From Halorientalis salina (GTDB lineage: Archaea > Halobacteriota > Halobacteria > Halobacteriales > Haloarculaceae), in contig NZ_SOSC01000002.1 in assembly GCF_005049285.1 (NCBI RefSeq), positions 455,159 to 519,158 on the forward strand: DNA of 64,000 bases, written 5' to 3'. Both the position numbers and the translations under genes were made by a program. Below are positions 52,838 to 61,147 of the stretch, piece after piece; positions within the stretch are counted from its first letter, which is position 1; each line of letters starts with the position of its first letter. The notes below the pieces were generated by a model. That model was not told where the DNA came from. It searched no databases and worked only from the letters and a program-made list of their open reading frames with translations.

Positions 52838-55407
52838 CGTCCTCCTCGGACAGGTCGGGGTCGCCCGACGGCCTTCCCGTCGGCGCGTCGGACGCCGAGA
52901 CGATCTTCGAGCGGGTCGACGACGGCGTCTTCGCCCTCGATGCCGACGCGCGGGTCACGTTCGTCAACTCCCACACCGAAGCGATGCTCGGGGTCAGCGA
53001 CGCGGAACTCCTCGGCGAGCGGGTCTGGGACGCGTTCCCGGCCACGCTGGGGACGCCCTTCGAGTCGGCAGTGCGCCGGGCGCGGGAGACGCGCGAGCAG
53101 GTCACCTTCGAGGCGTGGTACGAGCCCCGTTCGGCGTGGTTCGAGGTCCGACTCTATCCCGACGAGGGCGGCATGTCGGCGTACTTCCGGGACATTACCG
53201 ACCGGAAAGAGCGGGTTCGCCAACTGGAGGCCTACGAGACGGGGATCAACGCGGCCGCGGACCTGGTCTATCGACTCGATGCCGACGGGCGGTACACGAT
53301 GGTCAACGACACGCTCGTCGAGCGAACCGGGTTCGCCCGCGAGGAGTTGCTCGGCGAACACGTCTCGATCACGATGGACGAAGCCGACGTGGCGGCCGTC
53401 GAAGCCCGAATCAGGGCCGCGCTCCAGGAGGGACGCGAGTCGCCCGACCCCGTCCAGTTCGAGATGCAGTGTGCCGACGGCGACCGGTTCCCGGTCGAAG
53501 CGAACATCGCCGTACTGCGGACCGACGGGGAGTTCGTCGGGACGGTCGGCGTGAGTCGCGACATCTCCGAGCGTCGGGAGCGCGAGCGCGAACTCGAACG
53601 CTTCGAGGAGACCATCAACGCCGTCGACGACGTGGTCTACGCGCTCGACGACGAGGGTCGCTTCGACCTGGTCAACGACACCATCGAGGACGTAACCGGC
53701 TACGACCGCGAGGCGTTGCTCGGCGAACACGTCGGCGTCATCAAGGACGACGAGACGGTCGCGGCCGCCGAGGAGACGCTCGGGGAACTACTGGACGGGA
53801 AAGCGGCCGAGACGACGTTCGAGTTCCCGCTACAGCCCAACGAGGGGGCCGAGATTCCCGCCGAGGACCACATGACCATCGTCTACGACGACGACGGGAC
53901 CTTCACCGGGACGGCCGGCGTCATCCGCGATATCACGGCCCGGAAGGAGCGCCAGCGGAAACTCTCGGGGCTGGTCGAGACGACACAGGAGCTGATGCAC
54001 GCCGAAGATCAGGGGGCCGTCGCCGAGTCGACGCTCGCGGCCGCCCGGGACGTGCTCGGGTTCGAGTTCAGCACCGTCCGGCTGTACGACGCGGCGGCCG
54101 ACGACCTGGTCCCGGTCGCGTCGACCGACCGGGTCCTGCAGGCGATGGGCGATCGGCCCACGTACGGCGTCGGGAACGCGCCCGCCGGCGAGGCGTTCGA
54201 GACCGGCGAGCTGTTGCGGTACGAGGACCTCGCGGACATCGACGACGACGTCGACCGCTCACCGGCCCGAGCGGCCATGTACGTCCCCATCGGCGAGTAC
54301 GGCGTCCTGGTTCTGGGCTCGACCGAGCCGGCCAGTTTCACGAACCTCGACCAGCGAGTCGCCGAAGTGCTGGCGTCGAGCGCCGCCACGGCCTGTGAAC
54401 GCGCCGAGCGCGAGGCGGAACTCCGCGAGGAGCGGGCCTTTATCGACGGGCTCGTCGATTCGATCCCGGACGTCATGTACGCGCTCGACGAGAACGTGGA
54501 GTACATCCGCTGGAACGATCGGCTGCTCGAAGCCACCGGCTACACGGAAGGGGAGATGGCCGACATCGAACCGCTCGATCTGATCGCCGAGGGGGACATG
54601 CCCGCCATCGACGCTGCTGTCGAGCAGGTCCTGGACGGGGAGCGCGCACGCGCTGAGGCACGCATGGTCACCAGCGACGGCGACCGAATCCCCTACGAGT
54701 TCACCGGTGCACCGGTGACCGACGCGGATGGTGCCGTCGAAGGCATCGTCGGGATCGGCCGGGACGTCTCGGAGCGGCTCGAACGCGAGCGCGAACTCGA
54801 ACGGCAGAACGAACGGTTGGAGCGGTTCGCCAGCACCGTCTCCCACGACCTCCGGAATCCGCTGAAGTTGGCCACGTCCAACCTGGACATGGCGCGCCAC
54901 GAGGTCGATTCGTCCCTGCTGGACGACGTCGCCGCGGCCCACGACCGCATGGAAGAGCTCATCGAGGACCTGCTGGCGCTCGCCCGGCAAGGCCAGACCG
55001 TCGACGAGACCGAACCCGTGTCGGTCGAATCGGTCGCCCGGGACGCCTGGGAACACGTCGACGCACCGGACGCGACCCTGGAAATCGACGCCGACGAGGT
55101 CGTCGAGGCCGACCGACAGCGACTCTTGCAGGTCTTCGAGAACCTCTTTCGGAACAGCGTGGAACACGCCGGGCCCGACGTGACGCTGCGGGTCGAAACC
55201 ACGCCGTCGGGTTTTTCGGTCACCGACGACGGCCCTGGCATCCCCGCGGACGAACGCGACGCCGTCTTCGAGTACGGCTACACCACCACCGACACGGGGA
55301 CGGGCCTGGGCCTGGCGATCGTCGAGGAGGCACTCACGGCCCACGGCTGGGACGTCTCCCTCGGCGAGAGCGAGGCGGGCGGCGTCCGGTTCGACGTCCG
55401 AACCTGA
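52834..55407 (+). CDS. Multi-PAS/GAF sensor histidine kinase
   Basis: 857 residues, no membrane helix, so cytoplasmic. Order: PAS1 (about 22-130), PAS2 (about 135-250, YETGINAAADLVYRLDADGRY), PAS3 (about 256-375, FEETINAVDDVVYALDDEGRF), GAF (about 385-535, TTQELMHAEDQGAVAEST), PAS4 (about 545-655), then HisKA with phospho-His671 (FASTVSHDLRNPL) and HATPase with N box NLFRNSVEHAG (Asn774) and G boxes DDGPGIP and GTGLGLAI. Likely phosphorylates the receiver gene upstream, with which it overlaps by ATGA. Signal unknown. Confidence 0.92.
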   Translation: MTSSSDRSGSPDGLPVGASDAETIFERVDDGVFALDADARVTFVNSHTEAMLGVSDAELLGERVWDAFPATLGTPFESAVRRARETREQVTFEAWYEPRSAWFEVRLYPDEGGMSAYFRDITDRKERVRQLEAYETGINAAADLVYRLDADGRYTMVNDTLVERTGFAREELLGEHVSITMDEADVAAVEARIRAALQEGRESPDPVQFEMQCADGDRFPVEANIAVLRTDGEFVGTVGVSRDISERRERERELERFEETINAVDDVVYALDDEGRFDLVNDTIEDVTGYDREALLGEHVGVIKDDETVAAAEETLGELLDGKAAETTFEFPLQPNEGAEIPAEDHMTIVYDDDGTFTGTAGVIRDITARKERQRKLSGLVETTQELMHAEDQGAVAESTLAAARDVLGFEFSTVRLYDAAADDLVPVASTDRVLQAMGDRPTYGVGNAPAGEAFETGELLRYEDLADIDDDVDRSPARAAMYVPIGEYGVLVLGSTEPASFTNLDQRVAEVLASSAATACERAEREAELREERAFIDGLVDSIPDVMYALDENVEYIRWNDRLLEATGYTEGEMADIEPLDLIAEGDMPAIDAAVEQVLDGERARAEARMVTSDGDRIPYEFTGAPVTDADGAVEGIVGIGRDVSERLERERELERQNERLERFASTVSHDLRNPLKLATSNLDMARHEVDSSLLDDVAAAHDRMEELIEDLLALARQGQTVDETEPVSVESVARDAWEHVDAPDATLEIDADEVVEADRQRLLQVFENLFRNSVEHAGPDVTLRVETTPSGFSVTDDGPGIPADERDAVFEYGYTTTDTGTGLGLAIVEEALTAHGWDVSLGESEAGGVRFDVRT

Positions 55408-55475
55408 CCCGCTCCGGCTCGCAGGCTAACCAGTTATGTAGTGTCTTGAGGGGTGCCGCGTCCGTCCATGCTCGT

Positions 55476-55586
55476 ATGGAACGAATCAACTACGAGATAG
55501 ACGACGGAAAGGCCATCCTCCGGACGACCGACGACGGCGAGTGGCTCGAATCGGACGCCGTCGTCGACCTCGAAGCCTGGGCGTGA
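55476..55586 (+). CDS. 36-residue acidic protein (DUF7331-like)
   Basis: MERINYEIDDGKAILRTTDD then GEWLESDAVVDLEAWA, between the kinase and the convergent transducer gene. Very short but resembles a known haloarchaeal family of tiny proteins with the pattern I(E/N)YE-x-DDGKA-x-LR-x5-GEW(I/L)ESD. Role unknown. Confidence 0.65.
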   Translation: MERINYEIDDGKAILRTTDDGEWLESDAVVDLEAWA

Positions 55587-55611
55587 GCGTGTCCGGTCGC
55601 CAGGAGTCGAT

Positions 55612-57897
55612 TCAGAAATCGTCAGGCGACAGTTTGGACGGTCCCTCACCGCCGTCACTGACGGCTCCCTCTGAGAGAGCCGCCACCTCGCCGCCGACCG
55701 TCACCGCTGCCGACGCACTGCTGTCCTGTTTGGTCCCGTCGTCGTCGGATTCCTGGCGGTCGTCGTCGAGTTCCCGGACGCCGTCGTCGTCGACCTCGAA
55801 CTCGGCGACCAGCGATTCCAGTTCGGACGCGCGTCCCGACATCGACTCGGCGTTCTCGGCGATCTGGGTGATCGCCGCGGTCTGTTCTTCGGCCGCAGCG
55901 GACACGTTCTGTGCCTCCGACGTCGTCTCCTCGCTGACGCTGGTGACGTCGTCGACCATCGCGACGACCTCCTGACTACTGGCGGCCTGCTCGTCGGTGG
56001 CGTCGCTGATCGACTGGACGCCGTCGTTGGCCGCCTCGATCTCCGCGACGATGTCGTCGAGCGCACCCAGCCCGTCCCCGATGGTCTCCCGGCCCCCTTC
56101 CACGCGTTCTCGCATCCGCCGCATGTCCTCGGCCGTCGACACCGTCGAATCCTGGACGCCGTCGACCAGGGTTTCGACCTCCTGGGTGGCCGCCGCCGTC
56201 TCCGCGGCGAGCCCCTTGATCTCGTCGGCGACGACGGCGAACCCCTCACCGGCCTTCCCCGCCCGGGCGGCCTCGATGGATGCGTTCAGCGCGAGCAGGT
56301 TCGTCTGCTCGGCGATGTCGTCGATGAGGTCGACGACCTCGTTGATCTGGGCCATCTCCGCTTCCAGGCCCGCCATCTCGTCGGCCGTCTCCGCGGCCTT
56401 CTCCTCGATCTCCCCCATCGCCTCGACCCCCTGCGCTGCGGTCTCACGTCCCGACTGGCCGCGCTCGACCGACCGCGAGGATGCCGATGCCACCTCGTCG
56501 GCCGAGGACGCGATCTCCTCGACGGTCGCCGAGAGGTCGTTCATCTCGCCGGCCACCTGGTCCAGGTTCTCGTGTTGTCGTTCGGCGCCCGCGGAGATCT
56601 CCTCGATGGTCGAGGCGACCTCCTCGCTGGCGTTCTCGACCTCCTCGGCACCGGAGGTGACCTCGCTGCTCTCCTCGGCGACGGCCTCGGAGATGGCCCG
56701 GATCTCGCTGACGCTCGCCTCCAGCGAATCGATGCTCTCGTCCAAGTTGGCCATGACCTGCCCGTAGACGCCCGGCAGGGTCGAATCGAGGTCCTCGGTC
56801 AGGTCGCCGTCCTTCAGCGCGGTGCTCGCCGCGTTGATCTCGCCGAGGCTCTGCTCGAAGTGGTCCATGCCCGAATCGAGCTCCGAGAGCACGACGCCGT
56901 ACTCGCCGGGCAGTGACGTGTCGAAATCCCGGTCGAGTTGGCCACGCCGCAGGTTCTCGCTCGCCTGCTGGATCTGGTCGAAACTCCGGTCGAGCTGGGT
57001 CATCCCGGCGTCGACGTTCTCCATGATGTCGCCGAACTCGCCGGGCAGGTCCGTCCGCACCTCCTCGTCCAGCCGCCCCTCACCGAGGTTCGTGCTGACC
57101 GTCTGCAGTTCCGACACCTGGGTTCGCAGGTTGTCGCGCATCTCCTGGAACGCCCCGGTCATGTCCGCGAGTTCGTCGTTCCGATCGAGGTCCGACACCG
57201 CGGCCCGCTCACCGAACCGGCCCGCCGAAATCGCCTGGGCCGCCTCGTTCAACTGCATCACCGGCTCCGCGATGCGGCGCGACAGGACGACTCCGAGCCC
57301 ACCGGCGAGCAGGAACGCAAAGAGGGTGAGGCCACCGATCTCCAGGACGGCCATGCGCTGGATCTCGTGGTCTTTCGCCAGCGATGCCGCCATGTGGTCG
57401 TTCGCCTCCGTCTCGAAGGCGACCGCTTGTGACTCGAGGTCGTCCGTACTCTCCTCTACCTCCCGCAGCTTCGCTTCGGCCAGTTCGTCGTTCCCGTTCT
57501 CCGTGGCCGCGATCGCCTCACGTGCGGTCGCGACGCGCTGTTCGTGTTTCGCGTTCAGTTCCTCCAGGCGCTCGCGCTGACTCTCCGTGAGGTCGTGCGA
57601 TTCGAGTTCCGTCGCCCACTCATCGTAGTGCTCGACGCCCTCCTCGAAATCCGATTTGGCTCCCGGCGTCCCCTGCATGACCCCACGGAGTCCAGCCTGC
57701 TCTTTCTCGATGGCGTATTTCATCTCCAGGGACGACTCTGCGACCGGAACGTCCTCTTCGACGATTCTGTCCGCGCTCGCCCCGACCGCCGAGACCGCGT
57801 TGTAGCCGACGAACCCCGTGACCGCGACGAACACGATGACGAGCAGGAATGCACCAAGCAACTGGTTCCGGATCGTAATGCGCTTGTTTTCGAGCAT
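55612..57897 (-). CDS. Membrane-bound methyl-accepting chemotaxis protein (halobacterial transducer)
   Basis: 761 residues. TM1 12-33, an extracellular helical bundle 34-182 (4HB-like, [13 protein letters not shown]), TM2 183-206, HAMP 207-258, then three tandem 45-residue repeats (about 262-396; each with G-x-L-(D/T)...LPG-x-(F/Y)G, landmarks at residues 284, 329, 374), then the long signalling coiled coil with hairpin tip [20 protein letters not shown] (529-548) and flanking methylation helices. Signals through CheA/CheW. The adjacent cheB operon on the other strand may service it. Tail EDF-type acidic/Ser-rich end without a CheB-tethering motif. Confidence 0.93.
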   Translation of the reverse strand: MLENKRITIRNQLLGAFLLVIVFVAVTGFVGYNAVSAVGASADRIVEEDVPVAESSLEMKYAIEKEQAGLRGVMQGTPGAKSDFEEGVEHYDEWATELESHDLTESQRERLEELNAKHEQRVATAREAIAATENGNDELAEAKLREVEESTDDLESQAVAFETEANDHMAASLAKDHEIQRMAVLEIGGLTLFAFLLAGGLGVVLSRRIAEPVMQLNEAAQAISAGRFGERAAVSDLDRNDELADMTGAFQEMRDNLRTQVSELQTVSTNLGEGRLDEEVRTDLPGEFGDIMENVDAGMTQLDRSFDQIQQASENLRRGQLDRDFDTSLPGEYGVVLSELDSGMDHFEQSLGEINAASTALKDGDLTEDLDSTLPGVYGQVMANLDESIDSLEASVSEIRAISEAVAEESSEVTSGAEEVENASEEVASTIEEISAGAERQHENLDQVAGEMNDLSATVEEIASSADEVASASSRSVERGQSGRETAAQGVEAMGEIEEKAAETADEMAGLEAEMAQINEVVDLIDDIAEQTNLLALNASIEAARAGKAGEGFAVVADEIKGLAAETAAATQEVETLVDGVQDSTVSTAEDMRRMRERVEGGRETIGDGLGALDDIVAEIEAANDGVQSISDATDEQAASSQEVVAMVDDVTSVSEETTSEAQNVSAAAEEQTAAITQIAENAESMSGRASELESLVAEFEVDDDGVRELDDDRQESDDDGTKQDSSASAAVTVGGEVAALSEGAVSDGGEGPSKLSPDDF

Positions 57898-58054
57898 GAG
57901 TGTGTGGTCGACGCCCGAACCACCCCTTCGACCCTACTGCCGAGGGGAATGTCCGTGACGTGATGTCATGTGTCTGGCGAGAGCGGGCATAAGAGACGAC
58001 TCTAGATAACTGGATGATTATCAGTATTGGAACTCTGGGCCCGTCGAGGGTCGC

Positions 58055-60019
58055 TCACACCGACTCGAGGAGCGTCTCGAACAGCGTCTGCTGGGCGTTC
58101 CGCAGGTGATAGGAGAAGGTCGATTGCGTTATCGAGAGTGCCTCGCTGATCTCAGTGGCCGTACTCCGGCGGGGTGACGCAAAGTAGCCGGCGTGGAACG
58201 CCGCCCGGACGACCTGTCGCTGACGGTCGGTAAGGTGGTTCGTGAACACGTCCGACAGCACCTGGGTCGTGGGTTGGCGGGCGTCCGCCGCCGACCGGTC
58301 GCGTTCGTGTTTCGCGACAAGCTCCGTCTCGGGGAACTGCGCGGTCACCTGGCTCACGAAGCCACTGATGTCCCGATCCGGCGTGAGTTCACAGACGACA
58401 GTGGCCGTCCCCGCAGACACTTCGTTCGCCGTGACGACTGCGTCCGCGGCCACGAGCGCCTGGGCCAGCGATCCGTGCTCCAGTTCCAGTTCCAGGGTAC
58501 CGCTCGGTTGCCCCTCCCGTCGTGACAGTCCCCGCACGGCCGTGACCGCGCTCGTGGCCGCGAGGCGGTCGCGAACCGCGGACGGCGCTGTGCCCTCGAC
58601 CGTCACGTAACACAGCACCGCGTCGGTGGCGGTCGGAATGGCACTGTCCACCGTTATCGTACAGTCGAGTTCGGCCGACGCGTCGACCAGGACGGAGTTG
58701 GGGTCGGTGCTGCGGAACGTGAGTTCGACGACCCTGTCTGCGTGCAAGAGCGTCTCCGTCTCGAGCGCGTGAACGACCTGCCCGATGTGCTCGCCGAGCG
58801 TCTGCAGGAGACTCCGTTCCCGCTGCCCGAACGCGCCCTGGCGGGACGTGTAGAGGCCGAGGACCCCGTAGACGCGCTCGTCGTGGACGAGCGGCACCAC
58901 AGCAACTGCCTGGAGGCCGTGGTCCCGGGCCTGTTCGCGCCAGGGGGCGAACGCCCGGTCCGTCGAGACGTCGTCGACGACCTGGATGGTCCCGGTCTCG
59001 ATCGCCCGTCGGGACGGGCCGTCCGCCGTGGCAGTCTCGGTCAGTGGGATATCGAGTTCGGCCGCGTATTCCGCGCTGGACCCGGCCCATGCGTCGGGTT
59101 CGAGCGTCCGTGTACCCGGCGTATACGCCCCGATCCACGCCAACTCGTACGTCTCCGGTGTCGACAGCAGGTCACAGATCTCCTGTTCGAGGGTCTCGCG
59201 CGTCGATGCGTGATTGAGCACGTCGTTGACCGGCTGGAGTCGCTCGATGAGCAGGTCGAGCCGCTTCAACTCCGTGACGTCCTCGATCGAGACGACGACC
59301 CGCTCTATCTCGCCCTCGTCCCCGACGACCGGAGCCGCGTTGCTCGACAACCATCGTTCGGTCCCGTCCTCCAGTGTGATCCCGTGCGTGTAGCCGATGA
59401 CCGGCTCACCGGTACGCAACACCGTCGTCACGGGGTGGTTCTCGCGTGACACTGGCGTTCCGTCCGCGTGCCAGATCTTCCACTCCGGCTGGTGGTACGT
59501 CCGCGATTCGATCTCCAACCGTTCGAGTCCCAGCAGTTCCTCTGCGCGGGAGTTCGCTCGCTGGATCTCGCCGCCCGGCGTCAGCACGACGACGCCGACC
59601 GGCGTCGTCTCGAGCACCTGTTCGAGCTCTCGCTCCCTCGCTTTTTGCTCGGTGACGTCCGTGAAGACGATGGTGAGTCCCTCCTGGTCGGGATAGACCT
59701 TGATCTCCAGCCATCGCTGCAGTTCTGGATTGTACCGCTCGTAGGTCATCGACTCCTGGGTCCGCATCGCGTCCTCGATCTTCGATGCGGACTCGGCTCG
59801 TGCCGTCTCGGGGAAGACATCCCAGATGCACTCCCCCAATAGCTCGCTGCTATCCCTGCCGAAGAGGCGCTCGGCCTGCCGATTGACGTACGTGTATCGC
59901 AGGGCAGGATCGAGGGCGACGACGCCGTCGGAGACGCGGTCGAGTATCTGGTCGGCCGTCGACCCCCCGTCGTCTTCCCACCAGGCAACCATCGATCTCG
60001 TTAGGCGGTACCAGACCAT
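58055..60019 (-). CDS. Bat-type PAS/GAF regulator with HTH_10 DNA-binding domain
   Basis: 654 residues (645 if started at the ATG at 59992). PAS1 (about 22-130, DQILDRVSDGVVALDPALRYTYVN), PAS2 (about 135-250, ERELEQVLETTPVGVVVLT), GAF (about 262-430, LEQEICDLLSTPETYELAWIGAY), a Bat-like DUF region, and the C-terminal HTH_10 (LTDRQRQVVRAAFHAGYF ... TATEISEALSITQSTFSYHLRNA). This is the bacterio-opsin activator architecture, used in haloarchaea to sense redox, light or other cues and act on promoters directly. Target genes unknown. Confidence 0.9.
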   Translation of the reverse strand: MVWYRLTRSMVAWWEDDGGSTADQILDRVSDGVVALDPALRYTYVNRQAERLFGRDSSELLGECIWDVFPETARAESASKIEDAMRTQESMTYERYNPELQRWLEIKVYPDQEGLTIVFTDVTEQKARERELEQVLETTPVGVVVLTPGGEIQRANSRAEELLGLERLEIESRTYHQPEWKIWHADGTPVSRENHPVTTVLRTGEPVIGYTHGITLEDGTERWLSSNAAPVVGDEGEIERVVVSIEDVTELKRLDLLIERLQPVNDVLNHASTRETLEQEICDLLSTPETYELAWIGAYTPGTRTLEPDAWAGSSAEYAAELDIPLTETATADGPSRRAIETGTIQVVDDVSTDRAFAPWREQARDHGLQAVAVVPLVHDERVYGVLGLYTSRQGAFGQRERSLLQTLGEHIGQVVHALETETLLHADRVVELTFRSTDPNSVLVDASAELDCTITVDSAIPTATDAVLCYVTVEGTAPSAVRDRLAATSAVTAVRGLSRREGQPSGTLELELEHGSLAQALVAADAVVTANEVSAGTATVVCELTPDRDISGFVSQVTAQFPETELVAKHERDRSAADARQPTTQVLSDVFTNHLTDRQRQVVRAAFHAGYFASPRRSTATEISEALSITQSTFSYHLRNAQQTLFETLLESV

Positions 60020-60114
60020 AACGCATCGGATTCATGTCAATTACTCTACCGAACGTCGGGCATCGGAACCGGCACCCGCGGTCGGTGACGAGCGCACGCC
60101 ACGAACGCGGCGGG

Positions 60115-60380
60115 CTACAACTCGACGCGGCGTTCCTGCTCGGCCGACGATTCGACGTAGGAAAGGTGGGTGGCGTTCGGCGTCGCGACGTACACCGCGC
60201 CGTGGCATCCAGGGCGGCGCAATCGTGGAACGCCTCGCCGCTGATACCGGCTTCGACGGTGTAGACGTCCGCCGCAACGGCCTGCACATCGTGCTTCTGA
60301 CGGCTGACGACGACCGTCGTTTCACAGCGGCCGGTCGCGGCGACGGCGGGGATGGCCTGTTCGCGCGTCCACCACCCGGA
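60115..60380 (-). pseudogene. Remnant of a Gfo/Idh/MocA-family oxidoreductase (frameshifted, truncated)
   Basis: The minus strand reads GWWTREQAIPAVAATGRCET then TVVVSRQKHDVQAVAADVYT, VEAGISGEAFHD, CAALDA in one frame and, after a one-base loss near 60200-60204, continues AVYVATPNATHLSYVESSAE before a TAG at 60115. This is the N-terminal NAD-binding part of haloarchaeal sugar dehydrogenase-like Gfo/Idh/MocA proteins (W-W-T/AIPA; YVATPNATHL). The usual N-terminal GxGxxA strand, the EKP motif and the whole catalytic domain are missing. Begins right after the stop of the next gene. Confidence 0.8.
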
Positions 60381-60413
60381 TAGATCATCGCGAAGCTGAC
60401 CGGCGTGGACGCT

Positions 60414-60986
60414 TTACTCCGCTTCCAGGTGCCTGACGACGGTGTGCCGGCAGGACTCGTGGGGGATCAGGTCCTCGGCGCGCTCGGGCGTCCCCGCCTC
60501 GTGGTCGCGGGCGGCCGCTCGGATGGCCTCGCGCAGTTCCTCGAGCGTGACGGGACCGCCCTCGTCGATGGTCGCGCGGACGTCCGCACAGACCGGCGAG
60601 TCGTCCGTGCCGACCGAGTCGACCCATCGGAACCGAACGTCCCCGTCGCTTTGGGCCCTGAACCGCCGGACTCTGGCGAGGTTGCGGACGGACGCGACCT
60701 CGGTGTCGACGATCGTCCGGGCGAGGTCCGCGTCGACGTCGAGGTCGCGAGTGACGCGGTCGACGATCATCGTCCTGGCGTAGCCGTCCTCACGGGTCAG
60801 TTCCGCGTCGAGCACCTCGGCGAGACGCTGTGCGTCGTCCGCCGCCAGTCCGTAGTGGTCGGTGATGGTCGCCGCACGACGCGACACGTCGACCGTCAGG
60901 TCGAGTTCTCCCTCAGTCTCGGCACCGCCGTCGTCAGACCCGTCCCCCGCCGCGAACAGTTCGGTAACCCAGCTCCGAAGTCCCAT
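60414..60986 (-). CDS. Hypothetical protein with a head-morphogenesis-like CxH motif
   Basis: 190 residues. Helical N-terminal two thirds (LDLTVDVSRRAATITDHYGLAADDAQRL), then RFRWVDSVGTDDSPVCADVRATI and, at the end, LIPHESCRHTVVRHLEAE. The spacing W-x2-S-x-G-x-DDS-x-VC ... H-x-SC-R-H resembles the C-terminal motif of phage Mu F/SPP1 gp7 minor head proteins (DxxVC ... HPxCRC), but no other phage gene is present. Could be a domesticated domain. TATA-like element not obvious. Confidence 0.6.
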   Translation of the reverse strand: MGLRSWVTELFAAGDGSDDGGAETEGELDLTVDVSRRAATITDHYGLAADDAQRLAEVLDAELTREDGYARTMIVDRVTRDLDVDADLARTIVDTEVASVRNLARVRRFRAQSDGDVRFRWVDSVGTDDSPVCADVRATIDEGGPVTLEELREAIRAAARDHEAGTPERAEDLIPHESCRHTVVRHLEAE

Positions 60987-61147
60987 GCGAATTCGTACCG
61001 TGGACTCGTTCTTAAACCCCGGACGGATTTCGGCGACCGATCAGGTGTTCGTGTGCTAACGTATCTTTGCCAAATGTTTACTCAAGATCGAGTTGTTATT
61101 TGGAAAAATTCGTCAGTGTTTTACGTGGCGCTAGCGGGGAATATGGT

